From assembly GCA_024529925.1 (NCBI GenBank), contig JAFEUB010000473.1, positions 73,501 through 137,500 of the forward strand: a stretch of 64,000 bases of DNA, read 5' to 3'. Both the position numbers and the translations under genes were made by a program. Shown one piece after another: positions 1-12,662 of this stretch. Each line of letters begins with the position of its first letter. Positions within the stretch are counted from its first letter, which is position 1. The DNA is from Ophthalmolycus amberensis. Its lineage: Eukaryota > Chordata > Actinopteri > Perciformes > Zoarcidae. The notes under the pieces were generated by a model. The model saw nothing but the letters and a program-made list of their open reading frames with translations, ran no database searches and was not told where the DNA came from.

Positions 1-366
1 GTGTGTGTGTGTGTGTGTGTGAGAGTCAGTGTGTGTGTGTGTGTGTGAGAGTCAGTGTGTGTGTGTGTGAGAGTCAGTGTGTGTGTGTGAGAGTCAGTGT
101 GTGTGTGTGTGTGAGTCAGTGAGTGTGTGTGTGTGTGTGTGTGTGAGAGTCAGTGTGTGTGTGTGTGTGTGTGAGAGTCAGTGTGTGTGTGTGTATGAGA
201 GTCAGTGTGTGTGTGTGTGTGTGTGTGTGAGAGTCAGTGTGTGTGTGTGTGAGAGTCAGTGAGTGTGTGTGTGTGTGTGTGTGAGAGTCAGTGTGTGTGT
301 GTGCGTGTGTGTGTGAGAGTCAGTGTGTGTGTGTGTGTGTGAGAGTCAGTGTGTGTGTGTGTGTAT
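1..366. repeat. (GT)n microsatellite with interspersed GAGAGTCAGT
   Basis: Runs of GT are broken at irregular spacing by the 10-mer GAGAGTCAGT or its shorter forms. The array starts at or before the window edge. Open frames read through it only because (GT)n has no stops. Confidence 0.97.
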
Positions 367-672
367 ACTCTCACATGTCCACGAGAGACATGATGAGTGA
401 GAGATGATTGTGATGAGTTACATGATGACAGAACGATGAAAGTGAAAATGAAAATTGAGAAATTGAATTTGATCGAAAGAAAGAACCAGAGAGTGAGAAA
501 GAGGATGAACACGAGGTAGTTATTATATAAATGATGCTCATCTTTTTGAAGAGTTTCTTTCTCGATGTCTAAAGTATAAAGAGTGGCTCCAGAATGTAAC
601 GTTTAAAACGGCCTCGTCGTGTGTTTCTGAGAGTTTTAAGTCGTCGTTCTGAAGCTGAAGCGAGGAAGAGAT
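367..672. other. Unique spacer, nothing recognised
   Basis: Mixed-composition sequence between two tandem arrays. No exon, RNA gene or transposon signature was seen. It lies in or upstream of the intron before the NMBR-like exon at 11,685. Confidence 0.6.
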
Positions 673-1517
673 GCTGGTGTTGAACAGAGTGAGACGCTGG
701 AGTTGAACAGAGTGAGACGCTGGCGTTGAACAGAGTGAGACGCTGGCGTTGAACAGAGTTGAGAGTGAGACGCTGGAGTTGAACAGAGTGAGACGCTGGC
801 GTTGAACAGAGTTGAGAGTGAGACGCTGGCGTTGAACAGAGTTGAGACGCCGGAGTTGAACAGAGTTGAGAGTGAGACGCTGGAGTTGAACAGAGTGAGA
901 CGCTGGAGTTGAACAGAGTGAGACGCTGGCGTTGAACAGAGTGAGACGCTGGAGTTGAACAGAGTGAGACGCTGGAGTTGAACAGAGTGAGACGCTGGAG
1001 TTGAACAGAGTTGAGAGTGAGACGCTGGAGTTGAACAGAGTGAGACGCTGGAGTTGAACAGAGTTGAGAGTGAGACGCTGGAGTTGAACAGAGTGAGACG
1101 CTGGAGTTGAACAGAGTTGAGAGTGAGACGCTGGAGTTGAACAGAGTGAGACGCTGGAGTTGAACAGAGTGAGACGCTGGAGTTGAACAGAGTGAGACGC
1201 TGGAGTTGAACAGAGTTGAGAGTGAGACGCTGGAGTTGAACAGAGTGAGACGCTGGAGTTGAACAGAGTTGAGAGTGAGACGCTGGAGTTGAACAGAGTG
1301 AGACGCTGGAGTTGAACAGAGTTGAGAGTGAGACGCTGGAGTTGAACAGAGTTGAGAGTGAGACGCTGGCGTTGAACAGAGTGAGACGCTGGAGTTGAAC
1401 AGAGTTGAGAGTGAGACGCTGGAGTTGAACAGAGTGAGACGCTGGCGTTGAACAGAGTTGAGAGTGAGACGCTGGCGTTGAACAGAGTGAGACGCTGGCA
1501 TTGAACAGAGTGAGACA
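673..1517. repeat. 23/29-bp minisatellite
   Basis: The unit is GAGACGCTGGAGTTGAACAGAGT with an optional TGAGAG insertion, giving interleaved 23-bp and 29-bp repeats, about 33 copies. A/C variation in GGAGTT/GGCGTT distinguishes units. Two overlapping minus-strand frames of over 300 codons cross the array but only spell repeated short peptides, so it is not a gene. Confidence 0.97.
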
Positions 1518-3288
1518 CAGATTAGGTTTCAGTGACGGTGGAGGTCACATGTGTATGCATGAGAGTGTGAATATATGAATGAACTGGAGTCAGAGAGAAA
1601 GGAAACTAGAGCAGTTAGAGTTACAAACATCTGAGTTAGGAGGTGATGAAGCTCCTCTCATGAGCGAGAAGTTAAAACCGCAGGATGACAGAAGAGACGC
1701 CGGGCTGCACCACCTCCTCCGTCAGGTGGATCCCGGCCTCTTTAATTCATGCCCTGGGGCCGCGGCGCTGAGTCAGGCTCTGCAGACGGCAACAACTCAG
1801 CGGCTGACCCTCGACCGACACTTGCGGAGGTTTGTAATGTCCCTCTGAGCTCAGAGCAGTGTTCCTCCACGGGCCTCTCGTTTCCCGCATCCTCGCCGCG
1901 TCATTCGCTGCCGACCGGTGATCATCTGAAACACACCCGAAGCGCTCTGAAGACGCATGACGCGGCTGATCTTAATGAGCAATTAACAGCCTGATTCTCC
2001 ATCCTGTGAATCCAAGGGCAGCCCTGTGTGGCGCTGGTCTGAAGGAAGAGGAGGAGACGGGATCTGGTTGCGTTGGGACGTAAACCGGAGCTGACAGCGA
2101 AGTCTCCCTCAGGGTTACGGCTCTGAAACAAGCTTTCTGAGGGGAAATCTGATTTTGGCCGCAACATTTTGAAACCAGATAAACGGCTGTAACGTCTAAT
2201 AAAGCAAACACGGAACACGGCGGGGGAGCATGAGAGACATTTGGATTCTGTAATAAGGCTGATAACACGGTTAAAACGTCATATGAGCTTCATAAAACGA
2301 GCAAGATCTTGTTTTATGCTAGAGGGGAAGAGGTCAGTAAACCTGTGATTTATTCATTTATTATGATAATCTGTGAAAGTTAAGTGAAGTCTCTGGGCTC
2401 CAAATAACAACCTGGCTATGAATAAAAGACGTCCGTCCGTCTACATGTCTGTGTGTCCGTCGCATATCTAACAGTTCGTCCGATCTCCTTCAAACTCGCG
2501 GGTGTAGAGCCGAACAAGACGAACAGACCCAGACCAGAGCGGCCACGCAGCCTCAAACCTTCACATTGACTTCGCCCAAAGCTGAAAGAAGTCGGGAAGC
2601 AGTCGATAGTCGAGTCATGCTGAACGAATCCACGAGGCTTAATGGACTCATAGAAGCAGGAGGACGTGAATCCTTCTGCTCTGGTTTGGACATGTTGTGT
2701 GTGCTGGTTGTCTATGTTGGTTTGAAGTTAACAGGAAGTGGTAGAAGTGTTTGACTTTCTCTGCTGAATGAGAAGATTCACACTGAAGCCTCCTCGTCCT
2801 CGTCGACTCCACCAGCCGTCGACTCCACCAGCTCCAGATGTGTTTCAGAGGAATCCAACAACTCCATCACTCCAGCAGATAAGAGAGGAAGTGACAGCAG
2901 AGGAGCCTCGGGGGGGAGAGACTATTAAAACAGTGTTGAGACAGAGAGAGAGAGGCTGGAGACGGACAGAAGAAGAGAAATACTGCAGTAGTTTCACTAT
3001 TACTGTTGTAGCAGTCAGCCTCCAGGTGCATGCTGGGAGCAGCAGAGTGCCCTCGACCTGTACATGCACTAATATCTGTTGATGCATTCAGGTCTGGACT
3101 TTAGCTCAATACCAGCAGCACTGTGTGCATCATTTCACTTCTCTCAGCTGGAGCTACAGACATGAACGTGTTGCTGATTTATTTCATGTAATCATCGTGT
3201 TTGTGTGTTTTAACATGTTGAGAAATCAACAAAACACACAAAGACAGAGACGGAAACAGAGACGGTAACCACAGACACCCAGGTTACC
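1518..3288. other. Non-coding unique sequence, possibly with one dispersed-repeat fragment
   Basis: No exon with credible splice sites was found. Around 2,430-2,530 a run with GTCCGTCCGTCTACATGTCT and the phrase CTCCTTCAAACTCGCGGGTG resembles a dispersed fish repeat, but I cannot name the family. The rest looks like ordinary intronic or intergenic sequence. Confidence 0.5.
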
Positions 3289-3436
3289 GTGTGAGTGTGT
3301 GTGTGTGTGTGTGTGTGAGTGTGTGTGTGAGTGTGTGTGTGAGTGTGTGTGTGTGTGTGAGTGTGTGTGTGAGTGTGTGTGTGTGTGAGTGTGTGTGTGT
3401 GAGTGTGTGTGTGAGAGTGTGAGTGTGTGTGTGTGT

Positions 3437-3479
<43 letters not shown>

Positions 3480-3586
3480 TGTGTGTGTGTGTGTGAGTGT
3501 GTGTGTGAGTGTGTGTGTGAGTGTGTGTGTGTGAGTGTGTGTGTGAGTGAGTGTGTGTGTGTGTGTGTGAGTGTGTGAGTGTGTGT

Positions 3587-3625
<39 letters not shown>

Positions 3626-3872
3626 TGTGTGTGTGTGTGAGTGTGTGTGTGTGTGTGTGAGTGTGAGTGTGTGTGTGTGAGTGTGTGTGTGCGTGTGAGT
3701 GTGAGTGTGTGTGAGTGTGAGTGTGTGTGTGAGTGTGCGTGTGAGTGTGTGTGAGTGTGAGTGTGTGTGTGTGAGTGTGAGTGTGTGTGTGTGTGTGAGT
3801 GTGTGTGAGTGTGAGTGTGTGTGTGTGAGTGTGTGTGTGAGCGTGTGTGTGAGTGTGTGTGTGTGTGAGTGT
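3289..3872. repeat. (GT)n microsatellite with GAGT interruptions
   Basis: About 580 bp of GT dinucleotide broken by GAGT and rare GCGT. A long His/Thr-rich minus-strand frame is an artefact of the dinucleotide. Confidence 0.97.
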
Positions 3873-4494
3873 TTCCTGCAGTAAAGGTAAAGGTCAGCAC
3901 ATTATCTGTCCTTCATGGAGCAGCTTAGACCCTCAGAGCTGTGATGCTTCTGGATTCCAGTTTAAATCAGGAGCTTCACCTGAAGAAGCACTTTTACATC
4001 CAAACAGCAGCTCTGCATCTAAAACTCACAGTTTGAATGTGAAGAACGCTCCTTGTGTTCCAGAACAACCCGTGTTTAAGTGAGTTCTGATCTATCACAT
4101 CTGGATGCTGAAATAAGCAGCTCTGTCACAGCTCTTTGGGGGGGGGGGGGGGGGGGGGGGGGTGCTAAGTGAATGAGTGGTTTTAATTTCCTGACGCGAG
4201 TGGAAGCTGCAGAGCTCGGAGGCACCGCCGGGTTTCCTGTTCCCGCTTCAGTCTGTTTACCAAACAGGCAGCGACGTCTTCCACCCAGAACGGCTGTTTC
4301 ATCCGCCCGTTAACGGGAAACTCATTTCCTGATCGCACAGCTGCGGGTCAGCGATCTGGCCGAGCGTCTGAGCCTGATGGCCCTCTAATGAGCCTCTAAC
4401 GAGACTCAAGTTGCCCCGGAGGTCCTCTGGGTCTGTTCCACAGACGGAGTCATGGTGACGTCACTCACTGTTTTGTGGACTGATGTTATGAAGC
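3873..4494. other. Non-coding sequence with a 25-bp G run
   Basis: Positions 4,138-4,162 are an uninterrupted run of 25 G. The rest, including a GC-richer stretch at about 4,180-4,430, has no recognised gene. Confidence 0.6.
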
Positions 4495-4900
4495 CGTCAC
4501 CATCTCCTTATTGCAACCAGTGAACAGGAAGTGACCATATATGGACTGAGGAGGAGTGACGTAGAGACGCCGTATACGTCTCTGGTAGAGACCTGTCAAT
4601 CAGCGTGTAGCCCGCCCTAAAGCATCCCCTGCTTCATGGTCTGTGTGACTCTAAATGGACCATAATGTACTAAATGAACATCATGCTGTATTGAAGAAGA
4701 CTTGAAACTAGAGATTGAGACATAAACTCATGTTTACAATGTTTACTGAGGGAATAAATCAAGAGAGAAGTAGAGTCATTTTCTCATCGACTTCTATACA
4801 ACTAGAGGAGTCGCCCCCTGGTGGACACTAGAGAGAATGCAGCTTTAACACGTGAAGCGTTGACTTCACTTTAAGAACCGGAGGTCTAAATCTTAAAGTA
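4495..4900. mobile_element. Dispersed percomorph-type repeat, family not named
   Basis: Phrases such as GTACTAAATGAACATCATGC, TTGAAGAAGACTTGAAACTA and GGAGTCGCCCCCTGGTGG belong to a repeat I recognise from many perch-like fish genomes. It has no coding capacity here and is probably a non-autonomous transposon or SINE-like copy. Boundaries are approximate. Recognition is from memory, not from a search. Confidence 0.65.
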
Positions 4901-7660
4901 ACAGACATTTCTCCTCACTTTTTGCGTTGACTTGTTTTTGGCGGTTGGGTCCGGTGGACGAGCTCACACCAGTTTGATGTGATGCATCATTATAACATAT
5001 AACACGTTGTGGTAGTTAGGGTTCAGGTTTGGTGTTGGTTCAGGTTCAGGATCAGGAACTATAGCCAGAAAACAAACAATAAGGGGGGGGGGGTGAGAGG
5101 AGAGGATGTCAAAGGTCACTTGAGAAAGAGAGAAACTGAAGGAAAAGAAAATCAACAAGTGGAATGAAGACGGGATGAAAGTAGAGATGTGGAGAGGAAC
5201 GTGATTGGACTAAAAAGCAATCAATGGAAAGCAGAAAGCGATGAAAGGACGTTCTTCATGTCTTGATCTTTCTCCTGATTCAGACGAGGTGCTTCGCCTC
5301 CATTCTGCTTGTTGTTTCTGCCTCTCCCTCTGAGGCGTTACGCTGACAGGCTGTCTGTTCGTCTGGATGTCCGCTCCATTCTCACCAACGTATCTCACAA
5401 ACGTTCCACCTGGACTCAAAGATGAACTCATCACATTTTGACCTCACGAAACATTTCTTTGGCAATCACTCAAGAATGAAGACGCCCATTATGACGACTT
5501 CACACAAACCATGGAAGTAAACTGCAACTTGACCGGCTGATGAAGGGCCGCCGCCGCGAGCCGTTAGTTCTAGTTCTTTCTGTTGCATCAAAACAAAACG
5601 CAGAACATACGTGTTGATGGTGAAGCAGCTCCACCGGGACACGGTACCACCTCTCAGTCTGAGTCACCAGGTTGATTCATGAGTCACCAGCCTCAGGGTT
5701 GCATCACAGTCAAGATGATTACATCCTCCTCATGCTGAGAGCTTTTCCGGCACTCTGAGCCGCTGTTATGGCTCGGTGACGAAGCCTTTTCTTTTCTTTT
5801 CCTTTCCTTAAAAACCCAACTTGGTGGGTTGGCACCAGATCTCGGTGTTTAACTGGAACATGTCGACATGTGAAGAGCCTCAGAGGACGAAGATGTTTGA
5901 ACTTCACGAGGAGCGATATCTGTGTCATGTCTGAGACTCACACAAGGCACCACGATGAGAGGACGTTAGCCGTGACGCTGTGTATTCAGTCCTCAGTTCA
6001 TCACGCACTGACCCGCTCACTGCAGACCGCGTTCTCTCCTGATGCAGGACTTCCTGTTTGAGAAACTGTCACTTCTTGATTGACGGTGAATCTCGGACTC
6101 ATTCTTCACTCGGAGATACAAACGTACAACGGAGCTGATCATCCCCCCCCCTCATGTATCCTGTTGGGTCACACTTCATCGTTGATCTCTCTCAGTCTCT
6201 TAACACGCTGCTTCACTGTGACCTTTTCCCTTTGGGGGAGATGCAGAAGCTACGATTCAGCTGCAGCCAAGACGGACGAGCAGCTCCTCTTGTCTTGACA
6301 TTTCTTGTTGATTTTAAATAACGTGTTAGAAAAGAGAACTTTAGAGCTTCGTATTCAGCGAACAGACACGAGAGTCTGAACATCTGACTATCCAGAACAT
6401 CCCAAGTGCCTCTGCTTCTAAGACCTCTGCCTTTGCTCGATGGTACCGACTGCTACGCTGATATTTATGACCCATAACTACCCGTCTGTTGCTTCAGCAC
6501 CACGGACAGCGCCGTGGATCCATCCGTACACAGCAGTTCATACATGAAGGGAAGCGTTGGTACTCAAAGCGCTGAGCGCTGCATGGTTCTCTCAAGAGAA
6601 GAACCAGAGGACGCACAGACACAATGAGCTGTGAGGAACCAAACAGACAACGAGTGGAACCGGCAAAAAGACACCAGCCTCCACTACGGAGGAGGGGTTA
6701 TAATCATCTCATATCTCATGTTCATAAACTACTTCATCACCGTCATACAAACCCTGTAAAGAAGCAAGTCAAGTATTACATGTGTTATAAAGAAATGGTT
6801 GAATATCCTGTGAACAGTTTGACACTAACAGACAGATGATAGCGGGCCTGGAACGGAGGCACACAATGCAGCTTCTCAGGTTGTAAATCACTGCTGCTGT
6901 CACTGCATATTGTTGTCAGGGAACATTTAGTCTTAATACATGAAATAAAGCTGCATTAAAGGTCCTTTTTCTGGGTTTGGTCTCTTAGTTCGAATGAAAG
7001 GAAAACGTAATGCTGTAGCATGTAGCATGTAGCATGATGATATGTTAGACATCAGTGCTCTTCTTGTGTTTCTCTCTTTCCTGTTTCAACTCTCCACATA
7101 CCTTTGGCCATATAGTGTACTTCTACCAAGGCTGCCTGTTTCCAAACCCTCCTGCTTGGATACATCTTCGTTGCCTCCATTGTTGCTCATACATGCTGTA
7201 AATCACTGGCAGTATTTGCTCCAGACTTTCCCCCATGAAGTTACATTTTAAACTGAAAAACACCTGCATCAGCCTGGACTGTATGTTCCAAAATATACTG
7301 CGAGGGAATGACACTTCTACTTGACATAAATAATCAATAACTCGTGACATCAATAAAACATCAGTGTGATGTGATTTATGGGTGAGATGGACAGTCTGAG
7401 GCGTAGTCGACTCTAAGCCTGAATAAAACCCTGGACGCATCAGACCTCGCTCTGAGTAACAACCAGCAGGAAGAGGAATCAAACTGCAATCTGAAGATAG
7501 AAAGATACAAGATCCAGTGATGGAAGCAGTCAGAGTTACATAAACACGGTCTGTGACAGTCTCTAAACTCTAAAGCATCACTAGACAGAAGAGGGCTCGG
7601 TCTACTTTCTGTTCTTTATCCCTCCTCCAATAATAACAGAGATAGATACAGAATCATTAC
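4901..7660. other. Non-coding unique sequence
   Basis: No exon, RNA gene or transposon could be supported. Short frames in this stretch have no family resemblance and no credible splice context. A short G run lies near 5,083-5,092. Confidence 0.55.
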
Positions 7661-9440
7661 CAACAGTTTAGACAACTAAACCAACAGTTAAGTTTAGACA
7701 ACTAAACCAACAGTTAGGTTTAGACAACAACACCAACAGTTAGGTTTAGACAACTAAACCAACAGTTAGGTTTCGACAACCAAACCAACAGTTAGGTTTA
7801 GACAACAAACCAACAGTTAGGTTTAGACAACTAAACCAACAGTTAAGTTTAGACAACTAAACCAACAGTTAGGTTTAGACAACAACACCAACAGTTAGGT
7901 TTAGGTAACTAAACCAACAGTTAGGTTGAGACAACTAAACCAACAGTTAAGTTTAGGCAACTAAACCAACAGTTAGGTTTAGGTAACTAAACCAACAGTT
8001 AGGTTTAGACAACTAAACCAACAGTTAAGTTTAGACAACTAAACCAACAGTTAGGTTTAGGCAACTAAACCAACAGTTAGGTTTAGGCAACTAAACCAAC
8101 AGTTAGGTTTAGGTAACTAAACCAACAGTTAGGTTTAGACAACTAAACCAACAGTTAAGTTTAGACAACTAAACCAACAGTTAGGTTTAGACAACTAAAC
8201 CAACAGTTAGGTTTAGACAACCAAACCAACAGTTACGTTTAGACAACTAAACCAACAGTTAGGTTTAGACAACTAAACCAACAGTTAAGTTTAGACAACT
8301 AAACCAACAGTTAGGTTTAGACAACAAACCAACAGTTAGGTTTAGACAACTAAACCAACAGTTAAGTTTAGACAACTAAACCAACAGTTAGGTTTAGACA
8401 ACAACACCAACAGTTAGGTTAAGGCAACTAAACCAACAGTTAGGTTTAGACAACTAAACCAACAGTTAAGTTTAGACAACTAAACCAACAGTTAGGTTTA
8501 AACAACTAAACCAACAGTTAGGTTTAGACAACTAAACCAACAGTTAGGTTTAGACAACCAAACCAACAGTTACGTTTGGACAACTAAACCAACAGTTAGG
8601 TTTAGACAACTAAACCAACAGTTAAGTTTAGACAACTAAACCAACAGTTAGGTTTAGACAACTAAACCAACAGTTAGGTTTAGACAACTAAACCAACAGT
8701 TAAGTTTAGACAACTAAACTAACAGTTAGGTTTAGACAACAACACCAACAGTTAGGTTGAGGCAACTAAACCAACAGTTAGGTTTAGACAACTAAACCAA
8801 CAGTTAGGTTTAGACAACAACACCAACAGTTAGGTTGAGGCAACTAAACCAACAGTTAGGTTTAGACAACTAAACCAACAGTTAGGTTTAGACAACAACA
8901 CCAACAGTTAGGTTTAGGCAACTAAACCAACAGTTAGGTTTAGACAACTAAACCTACAGTTAAGTTTAGACAACTAAACCAACAGTTAGGTTTAGACAAC
9001 TAAACCAACAGTTAAGTTTAGACAATTAAACCAACAGTTAGGTTTAGGCAACTAAACCAACAGTTAGATTTAGACAACTAAACCAACAGTTAGGTTTAGG
9101 AAACTAAACCAACAGTTAGGTTTAGGCAACTAAACCAACAGTTAGGTTTAGACAACTAAACCAACAGTTAAGTTTAGACAACTAAACCAACAGTTAAGTT
9201 TAGACAACTCAACCAACAGTTAAGTTTAGACAATTAAACCAACAGTTAGGTTTAGACAACTAAACCAAGTTAGGTTTAGACAACTAAACCAACAGTTAGG
9301 TTTAGACAACTAAACCAACAGTCAGGTTTAGACAACTAAACCAACAGTTAGGTTTAGGCAACTAAACCAACAGTTAAGTTTAGACAACTAAACCAACAGT
9401 TAAGTTTAGACAACTAAACCAACAGTTAGGTTTAGGTTTA
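7661..9440. repeat. 26-bp hairpin minisatellite (about 68 copies)
   Basis: The unit is TTAGGTTTAGACAACTAAAC plus CAACAG (26 bp). Each standard unit contains GGTTTAG-ACAA-CTAAACC, a perfect 7-bp inverted repeat with a 4-nt loop. Common variants are TTAAG for TTAGG, GGCAAC or GGTAAC for GACAAC, and CAACAAC for CAACTAAA. Stops in most frames exclude coding. Confidence 0.96.
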
Positions 9441-11684
9441 GTTCATTTTTTCCTCCATCTACTAAACTCAAGAACACATTAGTAAAGAGACTTTCTCCAA
9501 GATGAAAGCATCAGAGACATTCAGATATAAAGTCCTCTCACACATACACAGTAACTTAATCTAGTGAAGTGACTCACTGACATTCAGAATCTGTATTTTT
9601 ATGAGCAGCAACAAAACAAACCACCGTTAAAAGAGGAAACATGGAGAATAACAGAACAAATTCTATATTGACTGACAGTCAATAAACCATTTCAAGGAAT
9701 GTAGAGTCAGATATGAATTGAACCTTAAAATGAAAACCTTTTTCATCATCGCAGAGTTCCACTAATGACAAATTGATGGCAGACTGCTGAAGTCTGTAGA
9801 TAGAGATGGACGGCCTACAGGCTGAATATTAGACTCTAGCCTGCTGTAGTCTTTTATAAACCTACATGTAACCCTCATCCAGTCACATCAGATGAACGGC
9901 CCCGTGCAGCTGATCTGACTAATGGGGAATTTAAAAAGCAGCTCTATGATTACATACAAAGAATAATTATGGCCAGAGTGACTAATTCCTATTGTTTCCT
10001 CCCTTTGTCCTCCAGCCTGCCGTCCTGCCGGCTGCTGCAGTTTAATTAACTAACAAAGAGCCTGGAGCACTAATGCTGTCAAATGAAAAATTATAGAATT
10101 ATTACACGATTTATATTTGGTTTCAGTCCAGAAAGTCTGAAATGATGGGTCATTTCATAATGTTTTTCACTCTTTGATTAACGTGGCAGCCTTTTGAGCT
10201 CTAATTGAGTCTGTTTATTCATAGACCCACGTTGAAATGTAGCCAAACATCATTGTGTGCTGCCGAATAATTATATAACATAATCTAATATGATATAGTA
10301 AAAGTGAGGGCTTGCTGTGAAGTTTGCTGCAGCCTTCAGGCCATCACATCTCACGGAGAAGACGTTCTCTCCGTATAGCTGTTGGGAGGTGGAGGGTCAC
10401 AGTAGATGATGAGGGTTCAGTGCTGCTGCTGCACTTCTTCTGAAGTCTATGATCAATAAACAGGCTGAAGGATGAGCCACACATCAGAATTCATTCACCT
10501 CAGTCCAACCGGGTCAGTCAGTGGATTCCTTTCATTTATTCATCTGTTTGGACAACGCTCATCAATCAACATTTTGTAAATGTGCCAAATAACTGCAACC
10601 GGATGTTTGTAAGCTGTTTTCATAGAATGTTTGTATGTATATTCACTCAAAGTAACCCACTGTCATTCATGTATAACCCACGTAATCACGAGCCAGCTCA
10701 GGAGGTATGAGGAGGGACAGAGTCCAGCCAGGGAGGAGGTTAGACTCACAAGTCAACGTTGACTTATTTGTTACGTAACTTAAGGAACACCACTTCCACT
10801 TATTTGAATCCAAACCACCAGCTTTCCCTTAACCGAAGCAATACCTTTGTTGCCTAAACGCCACGGTGGTTTGTGCAGGCGCAGCGGCTCCTCGTGTCTT
10901 CTGCTCATGAACAGTCTTCTGTCATCTGTGTTGAGTTCGACATGTAGGTTTGCAGCGTGAAGGAACAGAGAACCAGAGAGTTCAAACAGGAACTACTCCG
11001 CACAAACGATTCACTTGCATCATCTAATTCCGAAAAAGACAATATTCCTACTAAACATGGCTGATGAAAATTAATATTCCACAAATATTTCTGTTTACAT
11101 AAGTCGAATAAAATAGGATCTTTTTTTCAAAGTTCTCCAGAAGTGTTTGAACTCATTCTCCCTCTTTCATTCCTTCAACCACCTTCTGGAGAAGGTCGGG
11201 GATGTGATATTTGTTCATATCCAAAAACCTATTGATAACTAAGTCCTTCATAATGTTTGAAAGTATGTGAGTTCCTCCTCCTCTTCTTCTGGCCATGCAT
11301 CTCTACTCCGGCCTGTAAACTGTTGGTTTGTGTACAAAACCAGACCTGACATTTAAACAGACAATGTGCTGTTTAAATCTCCAAAGAATGTTCCTAAAAC
11401 CAGAATAATGTCAAAATATTACATACGATTATTAGAAAATATCCTGAATAAAGTAGAATATTAGTGTGCATGTCAACAAAGTCAGTGGTACAAACATGTC
11501 TCTTACTAAACTGTCAACTGGTCCTTTAAGTTAAATGAGTCTCTGGTTTTTCGGTATCACACTGGCTCCTCCCCCCTGATAGCTCCTCCCCCCTGAGTGG
11601 TTGTTACATATTGCGTTTTTAACAGGACGTTATTAACTTATGTCCCTCAGTAGATGTTGATGGACGTCTCTCTGTCTCCATCAG
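9441..11684. other. Intronic sequence before the first NMBR exon in the window; possible conserved non-coding stretch
   Basis: Mostly AT-rich single-copy sequence. The part at about 9,900-10,290 has many TAATTA/ATTAAT-type homeodomain cores and no sign of repeats or coding. It has the look of a conserved non-coding element, but this is unproven. The 3' end carries a normal splice acceptor. Confidence 0.5.
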
Positions 11685-11826
11685 GTATAAGGCCATCGTG
11701 AACCCGATGGACATCCAGACGTCCAGCGCCGTCTTCTGGACGTGCCTGAAGGCCGTCTCCATCTGGCTGCTGTCCGTCCTGCTGGCTGTTCCTGAAGCCA
11801 TTTTCTCTCAAGTAGTCTCCATGCAG
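11685..11826 (+). CDS. nmbr: Neuromedin-B receptor-like GPCR, internal exon (ICL2 to start of ECL2); gene is 5'-partial
   Basis: Class A GPCR of the bombesin family, which binds neuromedin B-type peptides at the plasma membrane and signals through Gq/phospholipase C (family knowledge). The exon follows a clean acceptor (pyrimidine tract then CAG at 11,682-11,684) and opens in phase 2: the first G completes the Arg codon of the DR(Y) motif carried by the previous exon. It then reads YKAIVNPMDIQTSSAV through TM4 (IWLLSVLLAVPEAIFS) and ends at ATGCAG before a GTACAA donor at 11,827. The NPMDIQTS motif and the VLLAVPEA segment fit NMBR better than GRPR or BRS3. No reading frame resembling TM1-TM3 is present upstream, so the first coding exon should lie before position 1. 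In mammals this exon continues through ECL2; here an intron interrupts it. Confidence 0.93.
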
Positions 11827-11842
11827 GTACAATACACACACA

Positions 11843-11905
11843 TACTACTGTAGTACTGCTGTAGTACTGCTGTAGTACTACTGTAGTACTACTGTAGTAC
11901 TACAA
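11843..11905. repeat. Short TACTGCTGTAG tandem repeat in intron
   Basis: About five imperfect copies of TAGTACTGCTG/TAGTACTACTG lie just inside the intron, about 16 bp after the donor at 11,827. Confidence 0.85.
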
Positions 11906-12662
11906 CAACCACTGAGTAAAGTACTGTAGCCACGCCCTACATCCATCTCTCTATGAGAACCTTCAGTGTCACATAATTACAGCCACGTCATCTGCATATT
12001 GTTTGACTTTTCTTCTCTCTGTAATATCTGTACATGTTTCCTCTTTTGTAAACAATTATCAATGTTTCATTAGTTTGAGCTATCAATTATGAGCTTTGTT
12101 ATATCTACCAAATTAAAACTAGCTATAGCCCACTGGTAATATGTATCAATATGCACCGATTTATTAATTTACTGTAAATAGTAAAGTAAAGTTCTCTCTA
12201 TTTCAGTCTTTGTTTTCAAATCACTCAACAGTAAAGTTGACGGATGAATTAATGAGAACTGTCAGAACACTGCAGAGTGAATCCAACCAATCAGAAGCAG
12301 GTGATGCTTGTGACCTTGTGTACACTCAGACTGGATGTTCATCATCCATCACTTCCTGCTGAAGGCTCATCGCTGGTTCACACCAACTCCCCCGTCAGCT
12401 GTAAACTGTTACCGTCAGATTTATGAATGAGCAGCGCCGGCATTTTACTCCACAATCTGTTTTATGCTCCTCTCTCCTGTCTGTCCACTCTCTGTCCTTC
12501 TGTTTCTCCTCCTCCACTTTTCTCTCTACTTTTTCATTCTCTCCTTTTATTTTCTCATCTTTTCATCTTTCCTGTCCTTCCTCCTTGTTTCTTTTCCTTT
12601 TCTCCTCCTCTCCTCACTTTGTTTCCTCTCCTCTTCTCCCATCACTCCTCTCCAACTCCCCT
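11906..12662. other. Intron sequence, AT-rich then pyrimidine-rich
   Basis: There is no gene content. From about 12,465 the plus strand becomes strongly C/T-biased and leads into the 62-bp array. Confidence 0.7.

Noticed and set aside
538..1518. Two overlapping minus-strand frames of more than 300 codons
   Set aside because: They lie in the 23/29-bp minisatellite and only spell permutations of the repeat; both frames are open at once.
7661..9440. Telomere-like GGTTTAG motif in the 26-bp array
   Set aside because: It resembles the plant-type telomere repeat only for 7 bases and is spaced 26 bp apart; the vertebrate telomere is TTAGGG. Hairpin symmetry explains it better.
1..11684. Search for the first NMBR coding exon (N-terminus to TM3)
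   Set aside because: No plus-strand frame with TM1-TM3 hydrophobic pattern or ending in a DR codon before a donor was found; it must lie upstream of the window.
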